From assembly GCF_900090265.1 (NCBI RefSeq), contig NZ_LT607752.1, positions 5,462,001 to 5,526,000 on the forward strand: 64,000 nucleotides of DNA. Reading direction: 5' to 3'. The notes beneath the pieces were generated by a model. The model searched no databases, had not been told where the DNA came from, and saw nothing but the letters and a program-made list of their open reading frames with translations. Shown here piece after piece: positions 18,003-28,000 of the stretch (its first letter is position 1; each line of letters begins with the position of its first letter). The position numbers and the translations under genes were made by a program. Origin of the DNA: Micromonospora rifamycinica (lineage in GTDB: Bacteria > Actinomycetota > Actinomycetes > Mycobacteriales > Micromonosporaceae).

Positions 18003-19076
18003 ATGGAGAACCCGCTTACCCCCGAGGTCCTGGCCGACCCGGTGGCGCTCACCCGTGCCCTGGTCGACATCGAGTCCGTGTCCCTCGACGAGAAGGCCAT
18101 CGCCGACTGCGTCGAGGAGGTCCTGCGCCGGGTGCCGCACCTGAGCACCTTCCGGCACGGCAACACGGTGATGGCGCGTACGGACCTCGGTCGGGGCTCC
18201 CGGGTGGTGCTCGCCGGGCACCTGGACACGGTGCCGCACAACGACAACTTCCCGTCGACCATGCGCGGGGACCTGATGTACGGCTGCGGCACCTCCGACA
18301 TGAAGTCCGGGGTGGCCTTCGCGCTGCACCTGGCGGTGACCCTGCCCGACCCCCGGTACGACGTGACGTACTTCTTCTACGAGGCCGAGGAGATCGAGTC
18401 GCGGTACAACGGGCTCACCCTGGTCGCCGAGGCGCACCCGGAATGGCTCCAGGCCGACTTCGCGGTGCTGCTGGAGCCGACGTACGGCATCGTCGAGGCC
18501 GGTTGCCAGGGCACCATGCGGGCGGTCGTCAGCACCCACGGGGAACGCGCCCACGCGGCCCGGTCCTGGCACGGGGTCAACGCCATCCACGGTGCGGGCG
18601 AGGTGCTGCGTCGGCTCGCGACCTACCAGGCGCGGCGGGTCACCATCGACGGTTGCGACTACCGCGAGGGCCTGAACGCGGTACGGATCCAGGGCGGGGT
18701 GGCCGGCAACGTGGTGCCCGACCGCTGCGACATCGAGGTCAACTACCGGTACGCCCCGGACCGTGACCCGGCGGCGGCCGAGGCGCACCTGCGGGAGGTG
18801 CTGGACGGTTTCGAGCTGACGGTCACCGACGCGGCGGCCGGTGCGCGTCCCGGGCTCGACGCGCCGGTGGCGCAGGAGTTCCTGGCGGCGGTGGGCGCGG
18901 CCCCGATCGGCAAGCTGGGCTGGACCGACGTGGCCCGCTTCGCGGCGATGGGCATCCCGGCGCTGAACTTCGGCCCGGGCGACCCCAACCTGGCCCACCA
19001 CCGCGACGAGCACGTCGAGCTGACCAAGATCCGCGACGGCGCCGCCACCCTCCACCGCTGGCTCACCCCGGCCTGA
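18003..19076 (+). CDS. dapE: succinyl-diaminopimelate desuccinylase DapE
   Basis: 357 residues of M20 metallopeptidase fold. Metal ligands are in VVLAGHLDTVPH, CGTSDMKSGVA and FYEAEEIESRYNG (Glu-Glu pair), with a C-terminal HHRDEHVEL His. It hydrolyses succinyl-DAP to LL-DAP and succinate. With dapD next door and dapC at 6692, three consecutive steps of the pathway are encoded in this window. The start is fixed by the leaderless -10 box. Confidence 0.93.
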   Translation: MENPLTPEVLADPVALTRALVDIESVSLDEKAIADCVEEVLRRVPHLSTFRHGNTVMARTDLGRGSRVVLAGHLDTVPHNDNFPSTMRGDLMYGCGTSDMKSGVAFALHLAVTLPDPRYDVTYFFYEAEEIESRYNGLTLVAEAHPEWLQADFAVLLEPTYGIVEAGCQGTMRAVVSTHGERAHAARSWHGVNAIHGAGEVLRRLATYQARRVTIDGCDYREGLNAVRIQGGVAGNVVPDRCDIEVNYRYAPDRDPAAAEAHLREVLDGFELTVTDAAAGARPGLDAPVAQEFLAAVGAAPIGKLGWTDVARFAAMGIPALNFGPGDPNLAHHRDEHVELTKIRDGAATLHRWLTPA

Positions 19077-19139
19077 CCCAACCACCCCCCACCCCCCAAC
19101 CCCCACCCCCGCCTCCCGCCGCCGCACCCCGCGCCGAGC

Positions 19140-19203
19140 CCGGTGATCAAGAGGTTCAGGTCACCCGGGGGCTCGCGGATGACGTAAACCTCTTGATCAC
19201 CGG
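19140..19203. repeat. 17-bp perfect inverted repeat (GATCAAGAGG-type element)
   Basis: Arms 19140-19156 and 19187-19203 (core GGTGATCAAGAGGTT) face each other across 30 bp. The inner flanks are also similar (CAGGTCACC versus TACGTCATC on the opposite strand), so this is two copies of a ~25-bp unit in inverted orientation. It lies between converging genes and could work as a bidirectional terminator. From memory, very similar units recur in Micromonospora intergenic regions. Confidence 0.75.
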
Positions 19204-19252
19204 CCGGTGCGGCGGATGGCGGGCGGGGAAGGGGTCGGGGACGGGTTGGGGG

Positions 19253-19423
19253 TCAGGCGGGGGTGAGGTGGGAGGTGTCGGGTTCGGCGGCGGGGTCGAG
19301 GGGCTGGGCGGCGGGCTCTGCCGGCACCTCGAGCTGCCGGGCACGCCGGCGCTCGGCCACCACCTCGTTGATCCGTCGCTGCATCTGCCGGCGGATCCGC
19401 ATCCGCTCGTTGTTGCTGATCAC
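19253..19423 (-). CDS. small hypothetical protein, 56 residues
   Basis: Reading frame GTG 19423 to TGA 19253 with a strong GGGGGAGGAG site 5 nt upstream. The sequence begins MISNNERMRIRRQMQRRINE: a basic, charged helix to about residue 32 (coiled-coil-like), then a Pro/Ala/Glu-rich tail ending SHLTPA. No membrane span. Codon use is typical of the genome. I do not recognise a family; a nucleic-acid- or ribosome-associated role is only a guess from the basic helix. Confidence 0.6.
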   Translation of the reverse strand: MISNNERMRIRRQMQRRINEVVAERRRARQLEVPAEPAAQPLDPAAEPDTSHLTPA

Positions 19424-19455
19424 GCTTGCTCCTCCCCCGAAGGCGCGCGCCGGGC

Positions 19456-19468
19456 CATACCCGGTATG
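19456..19468. promoter_or_regulatory. dyad CATAC-n3-GTATG
   Basis: A short perfect inverted repeat between the small gene and the LOG gene. Its half-sites match the core of the dyad at 13439-13457. Confidence 0.35.
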
Positions 19469-19565
19469 TGAATAGTAAGACGTACGGGCGACAGAATTAG
19501 TTGCCCAAGATCGCGAACTTTTTCCTCGGCCCGCCGGCCGCCACCGGCGTGACGTGCGCCTCCAC

Positions 19566-19571
19566 TACGGT
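19566..19571 (+). promoter_or_regulatory. -10 box (TACGGT), leaderless LOG gene
   Basis: TACGGT, 7 nt, then the ATG at 19579. Confidence 0.6.
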
Positions 19572-19578
19572 GGCTGTC

Positions 19579-20535
19579 ATGAGTCAGAGCAACGGGCGGC
19601 AGTCGGGCCGCGATCCGGAGCGGCACCGGGGAGCGGTCACGCTGCGCCGGGGCGCGATCCCCACCAGCACCGCTGACCAGCGGTTGTTGGACTCCCGGGG
19701 GCGTGGCGACTGGAAGACCAAGGACGCCTGGCGGGCGCTGCGGATCCTCTCCGAGTTCGTCGAGGGGTTCGACACGCTGGCCGATCTGCCCTCCGCGGTG
19801 AGCGTCTTCGGCTCCGCGCGTAGTAAACCCGACAGTCCGGAGTGCCGGTTGGCCGAGGAGTTGGGTGCCGCCCTCGCCCGGGCCGGTTACGCCGTCATCA
19901 CCGGCGGTGGTCCCGGCGTGATGGAGGCGGCCAACCGGGGTGCCCGTGAGGCCGGTGGCCTCTCCGTCGGGCTGGGCATCGAACTCCCCTTCGAGCAGGG
20001 GCTCAACGACTGGGTCGACCTGGCCATCGACTTCCGCTACTTCTTCGCCCGCAAGACCATGTTCGTCAAGTACGCCCAGGCGTTCGTCGTGCTGCCGGGC
20101 GGCTTCGGCACCATGGACGAGCTGTTCGAGGCGCTCACCCTGGTGCAGACCGGCAAGGTGACCCGCTTCCCGGTGGTGCTCATGGGCACCGACTACTGGC
20201 GCGGGCTGCTCGACTGGCTGCGGGACAGCATGGCCGCCGAGGGCAAGATCGGCCCGGTGGACCTGGAGCTGATCTGCCTCACCGACGACGTCGACGCGGC
20301 GGTGCGGCACATCGTCGCCGCCGAGGCGGCGCTCGCCACCGACCAGGAGGAGGTCCGCGAGGAGGCGGTGGCCCGGACCGCCGCCGACCAGCAGGCCGCC
20401 CGCCGGGCCGCCGACGCCGGCGCGCCTACCGGCGGTCCGGGCCGGTCCGCCGGCGTGGGTGCCGGCGACCCGGGACCGGACGACACCGGGGCCGGCGGCC
20501 CGGGTCGGGGCGACGCCGACGGACGGGAGGGCTGA
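19579..20535 (+). CDS. LOG family protein (TIGR00730), long form
   Basis: 318 residues. The lysine-decarboxylase-like/LOG core has GGGPGVMEAANRGA (nucleotide-phosphate loop) and PGGFGTMDELFEALTL (active-site motif with Arg/Glu neighbours). The family hydrolyses cytokinin riboside 5'-monophosphates or similar nucleotides to free base and ribose-5-phosphate. The Ala/Gly-rich C-terminal tail from about 265 is low complexity and specific to this lineage. A second paralogue follows after 4 nt. Confidence 0.88.
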   Translation: MSQSNGRQSGRDPERHRGAVTLRRGAIPTSTADQRLLDSRGRGDWKTKDAWRALRILSEFVEGFDTLADLPSAVSVFGSARSKPDSPECRLAEELGAALARAGYAVITGGGPGVMEAANRGAREAGGLSVGLGIELPFEQGLNDWVDLAIDFRYFFARKTMFVKYAQAFVVLPGGFGTMDELFEALTLVQTGKVTRFPVVLMGTDYWRGLLDWLRDSMAAEGKIGPVDLELICLTDDVDAAVRHIVAAEAALATDQEEVREEAVARTAADQQAARRAADAGAPTGGPGRSAGVGAGDPGPDDTGAGGPGRGDADGREG

Positions 20536-20539
20536 GGCG

Positions 20540-21085
20540 ATGGCGGCGATCTGTGTCTTCTGCGCGTCCTCCCGTACGCTCGACCAGCGCTGGCTGGACC
20601 TGGCGGCCGAGACTGGGGCGGAGCTGGCCCGGCGCGGGCACACGCTGGTCAGCGGTGGTGGCTGCGTCGGGATGATGGGCGCGCTCGCGGACGGGGCGCG
20701 GGCGGCCGGCGGGCGCACCGTCGGGGTGATCCCGCAGGCGCTGATCGACCTGGAGGTCTCCGACCGGGACGCCGACGAACTGCTGGTCACCGACAGTATG
20801 GCCAGCCGCAAGACCCTCATGATCGACAAGTCGGACGCGTTCCTCACCCTGCCCGGCGGCCTCGGCACCCTGGACGAGCTGTTCGAGGTCTGGACCACCG
20901 CCACGCTGGCCATGCACGCCAAGCCGATGGTGCTGGTCGACACCGACGGCTTCTACCGGCCGCTGCTCGACTGGCTCGCCACGATCACCGACCAGACCTT
21001 CCTCAAGCCCGCCGGTCTGGAGCTGCTCACGGTCGCCCCGACCGTCGCCACCGCGCTGGACACGCTGGAGTCGCGGCTGCCCTGA
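20540..21085 (+). CDS. LOG family protein (TIGR00730), short form
   Basis: 181 residues, the standard LOG length. It has ICVFCASSRT at the N-terminus, SGGGCVGMMGALADGARAAGG, and PGGLGTLDELFEVWTTATL. It is expected to be a phosphoribohydrolase acting on nucleoside 5'-monophosphates. The ATG at 20540 follows GGGAGG and is 4 nt after the previous stop, so the two paralogues form one operon. Comparable to the Rv1205 position after dapE in mycobacteria. Confidence 0.9.
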   Translation: MAAICVFCASSRTLDQRWLDLAAETGAELARRGHTLVSGGGCVGMMGALADGARAAGGRTVGVIPQALIDLEVSDRDADELLVTDSMASRKTLMIDKSDAFLTLPGGLGTLDELFEVWTTATLAMHAKPMVLVDTDGFYRPLLDWLATITDQTFLKPAGLELLTVAPTVATALDTLESRLP

Positions 21086-21131
21086 TCCCCGGGGACCGGT
21101 CCGGGGGTGTGTCGTACCGACATGGTGGGAT

Positions 21132-24100
21132 GTGGGGGTGCAGGGGTACCGGCTGGTGCGCCGACCTGCCGGACCTGGCCCCGACGACGGGCGGTCCGCC
21201 GCGGACGTCCGGGGGGACGGCCGGCACGGCGGGGCGACCGGGGGGCCGGGCCGGGCCGGGCCGGACGTCGAGGGGGAGCCGCGGCCCGGGGGGTCGACGG
21301 ATGACGCCGCGCGCCCCGACGCGACCCGTACCCCGAGCCACCGGGCACCCGGCCGGGCGGGTCCGGGTCGGACGCGCAGCGGCGGGCGTGACGACCAGGC
21401 GTCAGCCGGAGCCGTCGGACGGGCCGGTGGCCGGCGGCGCGATCCGCTCCAGGACGAAGTGGTGGCGCACACCGACGGGCCGATGCTGGTCCTCGGGGGG
21501 CCGGGCACCGGCAAGACCGGCACCCTGGTCGAGGCGGTCGCCGCCCGGGTCGCCGAGGGGGTCGACCCGGAACGCCTGCTGGTGCTCACCTTCGGCCGTC
21601 GGCAGGCCACCGGGCTGCGGCACCGGATCGAGGCCCGGATCGCCGCCGACGGCCACCGGGTGCTGCGGGAACCGCTGGTACGCACCTTCCCGGCGTACGC
21701 CTTCGGGCTGCTGCGCCGGGCCGCCGCCGAGCGGGGTGAACCGTCCCCCCGGCTGCTCACCGGCCCCGAACAGGATCTGATCATCCGCGAGCTGCTGGAC
21801 GTCGTGGGCACCGCACCCGACGACGACCCGGTCGGCTGGCCGGACGACCTGCTCCCCGCCCTGCGTACCCGGGCGTTCGCCGCCCAGCTCCGCGACCTGC
21901 TGATGCGGGCCGCCGAGCGGGGGGTCGGCCCGGTCGAGCTGGCCCGGCTGGGGGAGAAGCTGGGCCGCGCCGACTGGCCGGCCGCCGCCCGGTTCCTCCG
22001 CGAGTACGTCGCCGTCCTCGCCCTGCGCGACGTCGGCAACCGGGGTTCCGTGGCGTACGACCCGGCCGAGCTGGTGCGCGCCGCCACCGGGATGCTCCTC
22101 GACGATCCGGAGCTGCTGGCGGCCGAGCGCCGCCGACTGGCCCACGTCTACGTCGACGAGCTGGCCGACACCGACCCGGCCCAGCAGGACCTGCTGGCCG
22201 TCCTGGCCGACGGCGGCCGGCCCCTGGTCGCCTTCGCCGACCCGGACTCCTCCACCTACGCCTTCCGGGGCGCCGACCCGGCCGTGGTGGCCGCCTTCCC
22301 GCACCGGTTCCGGACGGCCTCCGGGGCACCGGCGGCGCAGGTCACCCTCACCACCTCCTACCGGGCCGGCGCGGTGCTGCTGGGCGCGACCGGCCGGCTG
22401 GCCCGGCGGCTGCGCGGCCCGGCCGGGCACCGGCGGCTGCGCCCACTGCCCGACGCGCCGCCCGGCAGCGTCGAGGTGCGTACCTTCCGCTCGGCCACCA
22501 GCGAGGCCGCCTGGCTGGCCCACGCGCTGCGCTCCGCCCACCTGCTCGACGGGGTGCCCTGGTCGGCGATGGCGGTGCTGGTCCGCTCGACGCACCTGCA
22601 CCTGCCCTCGTTGCGCCGGGCGTTGCACACCGCCGGGGTGCCCACCGTCGTGCACGGCGAGGACCTGCCCCTGCACCTGCAACCGGCGGTGGCCCCGCTG
22701 CTGCTCCTGCTGCGCTGCGCGCTCGAACCGGCCCGGCTGGACGAGGAGTCCGCGATCGCCCTGCTGCACTCCCCGCTGGGCGGGGCCGATCCGCTCGCCG
22801 AGCGGCGGTTGCGGCAGGGGCTGCGGGCGCTCGCGCTGGCCCGCGGCGACCGGCGGCCCTCCGGCGAGCTGATCGTCGAGGCGCTGGCCGACCCGGCGGA
22901 GCTGGCCGGCATCGAACGGCGCTGGGTCGCACCGGCCCGTACCGTGGCGGAGCTGCTGGCCACCGCGCGGACGGCCGCGGCCGTGCCCGGCGCGACCGCC
23001 GAGGACGTGCTCTGGGCGGTGTGGAGCGCCAGCGGCCTGGCCGAACGGTGGGCCGGGGCGATCACCCGTGGGCAGGAGGCCACCGGCGAGCACGAGACCG
23101 CCCAGCGCTGGCGGGCCGAGGCCGCCGACCGGGACCTCGACGCGGTGCTGGTGCTCTTCGACGCGGCGGCCCGGTTCGTCGACCGGTTACCCGGCGCCCG
23201 GACGGAGGTCTTCCTCGACCACGTGCTCGGCCAGGACCTGCCGGCGGACACCCTGGCCGCCAGCGCCGACCGGGGCGAGGCGGTCCGCCTGCTCACCGCA
23301 CACGCCGCCAAGGGGCTGGAATGGGACCTGGTCGCGGTGGCCGGCGTGCAGGAGGGCGTCTGGCCCGACCTGCGGCTGCGCGGCAGCCTGCTCGGCTCGG
23401 AGCGGCTCGTCGACGTGCTGGTCGGCCGGGCGGACGGCACCGGTGTCCGGGCCGGTCTGGTCGGGCAGACCTCCGCGCTGCTCGACGAGGAACGTCGGCT
23501 GTTCCACGTCGCGGTGACCCGGGCCCGGCGCCGGCTGCTGGTCACCGCCGTCGCGTCGGCGGCCGTCGGCGGCGACGACCACGAGGAGCAGCCCAGCCGT
23601 TTCCTGCACGAACTCGGCGTCCCCGACCAGGACGGCAACGCCCCCGCCGCACATGGCCCCACCGGCAACGCCCCCACCCCACCCACCCCCGATGGCAGCC
23701 CCACCCCCACCCCACCCACCCCCACCCCACCCACCCCCACCCCACCCATCCCCACCACCCCGCCCGTCGCCGTCGGTGTGGGCGACCAGAGATCTTGGCG
23801 GGAAACGGCCCCCGGAGGGGCACTTTCCCTCCAAGATCCGCTGGCTGCCCACGGCGGCGGGGTCGGTGGGGGCGATAGGCCGGCTGAGGTGCTGTCCGGA
23901 GGGCCGGGGGAGCACCCGTCCGGAGGGCCGGCTGGGGAGCTGTGCCGGGGGGCCGGGCCGGGGGAGGAGTCGTCCCGGGAGCTTCCGGTCGGGCGGGTGC
24001 CCCGGGCACTGACCCTGTCCGCGCTGGTGGCGGAGCTGCGTACCGCGATCGTCCAACCGGGGGCGTCGGTGGCCCGGCGGCGCGCGGCGGCGGCCGAGCT

Positions 24101-25004
24101 GGCCCGGCTGGCCGCCGCCGGCATCCCGGGCGCGCACCCCGACGACTGGTGGGGGTTGCGCGGTCTCTCCGACGACCGGCCCCTGGTGGACGAGGGCGAG
24201 GCCGTCCGGGTCACCCCGTCGGGGATGGAGAGCGCCCTGCGGTGCAGCTTGCGCTGGCTGCTCGAACGGCACGGCGGCAGTGGACCGGCCAGCGCCGCCC
24301 AGGGGGTCGGCAACCTGGTGCACGCCGCCGCGATGCTGGCCGAGGACGCCAGCGCCGACCGGACCGCCCTGCTGGAGTACGTGGCCGCCCGGTTCGACGC
24401 GATCGAGCTGGCCGCCCGCTGGATGGTCGGCCCGGAACGGGAACGCGCCGAGGCCATGGTGGACAAGCTCCTGCGCTGGCTGGCCGGCAACCCGCGCCGG
24501 CTGCTCGCCATCGAGCACGAGTTCGCGGTCCGCCTCGACGACCCGACCCGCCCGGTCGAGCTGACCGGACGGGTGGACCGGTTGGAGGTCGACGCCGACG
24601 GCCGGCTCGTGGTGATCGACCTCAAGACGGGCAAGTCGACGACGGTCACCGAGCGGGAGGTGGCGGAGCATCCGCAGCTCGGGGCGTACCAGGCGGCGGT
24701 GGAGGCGGGCGGGTTCGCCGAGTTCGGCGACGAGGCCGGGGGCGCGGCGCTGGTGCAGCTCGGCACCGGCGCGCGGGACGCCCGCGAGCAGACCCAGGCC
24801 GCCGCCGGGCAGGGCCCCGAGGCCGGCTGGGCCACCGCCCTGGTCCGGCGCACCGCCGATACGATGGCCGCCTCGACCTTCGCCGCCGTCGCCAACGCGA
24901 AGTGCCGGGTCTGCCCGGTGCGGACCAGCTGCCCCGTCTCCGGTCAGGGCCGGCAGGTCGTCGAGCCGCCGGCCGCCGGCGACCAGCGGGCGGGTGAGCA
25001 GTGA
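21132..25004 (+). CDS. adnA: AdnA-type ATP-dependent helicase/nuclease subunit
   Basis: 1290 residues as the longest frame; homology starts near residue 104 (PLQDEVVAHTDGPMLVLGG), so the true start may be internal to the Gly/Arg-rich head. Walker A GGPGTGKT is at about 122-129; motif II is degenerate (VYVDELADTDPAQQ), as expected for the weaker motor of the AdnAB pair. LLTAHAAKGLEWDLVAV is helicase motif V/VI territory, and the C-terminal PD-(D/E)xK nuclease has VVIDLKTGKS plus CRVCPVRTSC. It resects double-strand breaks together with the next gene. A ~125-residue low-complexity linker (about residues 835-955) contains microsatellite DNA and a palindromic element. Confidence 0.85.
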   Translation: MGVQGYRLVRRPAGPGPDDGRSAADVRGDGRHGGATGGPGRAGPDVEGEPRPGGSTDDAARPDATRTPSHRAPGRAGPGRTRSGGRDDQASAGAVGRAGGRRRDPLQDEVVAHTDGPMLVLGGPGTGKTGTLVEAVAARVAEGVDPERLLVLTFGRRQATGLRHRIEARIAADGHRVLREPLVRTFPAYAFGLLRRAAAERGEPSPRLLTGPEQDLIIRELLDVVGTAPDDDPVGWPDDLLPALRTRAFAAQLRDLLMRAAERGVGPVELARLGEKLGRADWPAAARFLREYVAVLALRDVGNRGSVAYDPAELVRAATGMLLDDPELLAAERRRLAHVYVDELADTDPAQQDLLAVLADGGRPLVAFADPDSSTYAFRGADPAVVAAFPHRFRTASGAPAAQVTLTTSYRAGAVLLGATGRLARRLRGPAGHRRLRPLPDAPPGSVEVRTFRSATSEAAWLAHALRSAHLLDGVPWSAMAVLVRSTHLHLPSLRRALHTAGVPTVVHGEDLPLHLQPAVAPLLLLLRCALEPARLDEESAIALLHSPLGGADPLAERRLRQGLRALALARGDRRPSGELIVEALADPAELAGIERRWVAPARTVAELLATARTAAAVPGATAEDVLWAVWSASGLAERWAGAITRGQEATGEHETAQRWRAEAADRDLDAVLVLFDAAARFVDRLPGARTEVFLDHVLGQDLPADTLAASADRGEAVRLLTAHAAKGLEWDLVAVAGVQEGVWPDLRLRGSLLGSERLVDVLVGRADGTGVRAGLVGQTSALLDEERRLFHVAVTRARRRLLVTAVASAAVGGDDHEEQPSRFLHELGVPDQDGNAPAAHGPTGNAPTPPTPDGSPTPTPPTPTPPTPTPPIPTTPPVAVGVGDQRSWRETAPGGALSLQDPLAAHGGGVGGGDRPAEVLSGGPGEHPSGGPAGELCRGAGPGEESSRELPVGRVPRALTLSALVAELRTAIVQPGASVARRRAAAAELARLAAAGIPGAHPDDWWGLRGLSDDRPLVDEGEAVRVTPSGMESALRCSLRWLLERHGGSGPASAAQGVGNLVHAAAMLAEDASADRTALLEYVAARFDAIELAARWMVGPERERAEAMVDKLLRWLAGNPRRLLAIEHEFAVRLDDPTRPVELTGRVDRLEVDADGRLVVIDLKTGKSTTVTEREVAEHPQLGAYQAAVEAGGFAEFGDEAGGAALVQLGTGARDAREQTQAAAGQGPEAGWATALVRRTADTMAASTFAAVANAKCRVCPVRTSCPVSGQGRQVVEPPAAGDQRAGEQ
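23679..23757 (+). repeat. CCCCACCCA-type microsatellite inside adnA
   Basis: C/A-only tract on the plus strand encoding TPPTPTPPTPTPP-like sequence between the motor and nuclease domains. It marks a fast-evolving linker. Confidence 0.8.
23791..23838. repeat. 48-bp palindromic element inside the adnA coding sequence
   Basis: Arms 23791-23812 and 23817-23838 pair at 19 of 22 positions with a CGGA loop; the ends are GATCTTGG/CCAAGATC. Length 48 is a multiple of three and the frame stays open through it (encoding about RETAPGGALSLQDPL). It resembles a REP-like intergenic repeat that has entered a gene. Confidence 0.7.
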
Positions 25005-25068
25005 ACGTGCCGGTCGTGCCACCGACGGCCGGGCGGCCGGCGTCACGGTGCGGGACGAGGGGGCAGCG

Positions 25069-28000
25069 GTGACCCAGCCGACCCTGTTCGGCACCGGCAC
25101 CCCCGCGCCGCGTGCCGCCGACGCCGGCCCGCGCTACACGCCGGTGGAGCTGGCCCGGCTGCTCCGGCTGCCCGCCCCGACCACCGAACAGGCCGCGATC
25201 ATCTCGGCACCGGTCGCCCCGCTGCTGGTGGTGGCGGGCGCCGGGTCGGGCAAGACCGAGACGATGGCCGCCCGGGTGGTGTGGCTGGTCGCCAACTCGT
25301 ACGTCCGTCCGGAGCAGATCCTCGGGCTGACCTTCACCCGGAAGGCGGCCGGCGAACTGGCGCACCGGGTGCGTACCCGGCTCGACCAGCTCGTCCGGCG
25401 GCTCGGCCGGCGCTCCCGCAACCCGCTGGACGATCCGCTGGCCGGTGAGCCCACCGTCGCCACCTACCACTCGTACGCGGGGCGGATCGTCGCCGAGCAC
25501 GGGCTGCGGGCCGGCTACGAACCGACCACCCGGCTGCTCACCGAGGCGTCCCGCTGGCAGCTCGTCGACCTGCTGGTGCGCAACTACGACGGCGACATGT
25601 CCGAGGTCGACCGGATGCCCAGCACCGTCACCGACGCGGTGCTGGCCCTGGCCGGCGAGCTGGACGAGCACCTGGTCGACCCGGACGAGCTGGCCGCCTG
25701 GACGGGCCGGTTCTTCGCCGAGGTGCAGGCCCATCCCGGCCGGGTCTACGCCGACGTCCGCAAGGCGCTCCAGCTCCAGCGGACCCGGCTGAAGCTGCTG
25801 CCCCTGGTGCGGGCGTACACCCGGCGCAAGGACGACTTCGAGGCGATGGACTTCGCCGACCAGCTCGCCCGCGCCGCCCGGGTGGCCCGGGACCACCCGG
25901 CGGTCGGCGCGGTCGAGCGGGACCGCTACCGGGTGGTGCTGCTCGACGAGTACCAGGACACCAGCCACGCCCAGGTGGTGCTGCTCAACCACCTGTTCGG
26001 CGGCGGCCATTCGGTCACCGCGGTCGGCGACCCCTGCCAGTCGATCTACGGTTGGCGCGGGGCCAGCGCCGGCACGCTGGACCGGTTCCCCACCGACTTC
26101 GCCCGCGCTGACGGCACCCCCGCCGGGTCGGTGACCCTCACCACCAGCTGGCGTAACCGGCCGGAGATCCTCGGCGTGGCCAACGCGCTGTCGGTGCCGC
26201 TGCGGGCCGCCGGCGCCCGGGTGCCGGAGCTGCACGCCGCGCTGAGCGTCCGGGATCCGATCCCGCACCGTAGCCCGCGCGGGCGGGCCGCCGGCACCGT
26301 GCACTGCGCGCTGCTGCCCACCTACGTCGACGAGGCGGACTGGATCGCCGACAGCGTGCTCGCCGCCTGGCGGGGGGCGGCCCGGATGCCGGGCGCGCTG
26401 CCCGAGCACATCCCGGTGCCGCAGCGCCCCGCCACCGCCGTGCTGGTCCGGCTGCGCAGCCAGATCCCGGCGATCGAGGCGGCGCTGCGGGCGCGGGGGC
26501 TGCCGGTCGAGGTGGTCGGTCTGGGCGGGCTGCTGGACACCCCCGAGGTACGGGACGTGGTCTGCACCCTGCGGGTGCTCGCCGACCCGACCGACGGCGC
26601 GTCGCTGCTGCGCCTGCTGACCGGGGCGCGCTGGCGGATCGGGCCGCGTGACCTGGTGGCCCTGCACCGGCGGGCCCGGGTCATCGCCCGGTCCCGCCGG
26701 GAGCTGACCGGCGACGACGGGCCGGAGATCGTGGTGGACACCCTCGACGAGGCGACCCTGGTGGAGGCGCTGGCCGACCTGGGGCCGGCGCAGGCGTACT
26801 CGGCGGAGGGGTATGCACGGCTGCGGTCGTACGGGATGGAACTGGCCCTGCTGCGGTACCGGCTGGACCAGACGCTGCCGGAGCTGATCGCGGACGTCGA
26901 ACGCACCATCGGCCTGGACGTCGAGGTGGCGGTCCGGGCCGGCCGGGACGGCACCGGCGACGCCGGGCTGGCCCGGGGGCACCTGGACGCGCTCGGTGAC
27001 GTGGCGGCCCGGTTCAGCGGCGAGACCCCGGCGGCGACGCTGGCCGGTTTCCTGGCCTACCTGGCCGCCGCCGAGGACGAGGAGCGCGGGCTCTCCCCGG
27101 GGGAGGTCGAGGTGGTGGCGGGTGCGGTGCAGGTGCTCACCGCGCACGCGGCCAAGGGCCTGGAATGGGACGTCGTCGCGGTCGCCGGGCTGACCCGGGG
27201 CGGCTGGCCCGGCCAGGTCCGCAACTCCGACCACTGGCTGGGCGGGCTGGGGGTGCTGCCCTTCCCGCTGCGCGGCGACGCCGACGGGCTGCCCGTGCTC
27301 GACCTCACCGAGGTGGCCGACCAGCGCGGGGTGGCCCGGTCGATGGCCGACTTCACCGACGCCTGGCGGGCGCACGACGAGCGCGAGGAGCGCCGGCTGG
27401 CGTACGTGGCGGTGACCCGGCCCCGCCGGCTGCTGCTCTGCTCCGGCTACTGGTGGGGCGAGGGGACCAAGCGGTTCCGGGGGCCGTCGGTGCTGCTCCG
27501 CGAGGTGTACGACGCGTGTCTGGCGGGTGGGGACGGGCTGCTGGTCGACGAGTGGGCGCCCGAGCCGGCCGGTGACGCGGTCAACCCGACCACCGAGCTG
27601 GTGCTACGGGCCGACTGGCCGGCCGACCCGCTCGGGCCGCGACGACCGGCCCTGACCGAGGCGGCGGCGCTGGTCCGCCGCTACCTCGCCGACCCCGACG
27701 CGGCCCGCCGGGAGGCCACGACCGATCTCGGGGAGGCCGGCGGGGCGGCCGCCACCGGCTTCGACGCGGCCGGGCGGGAGGCCGCCACCGATCACGACGG
27801 GGCCGGCGGGGAGGCCGTCACCGATCCCGACGCGGCCGGGCGCGCAGCCGGGCCGGAGGCGGTGGATCCGGAGCCGGTGCGGTGGCGGCGGGAGGCGGAC
27901 CTGCTCCTGGCCGAGCGGGCGGAGCTGCTGCGGCGGGCCGAGGCGGTCGAGGTGCTGCTGCCCGACCATCTGTCGGTGACCCAACTGGTGGCGCTGCGCC

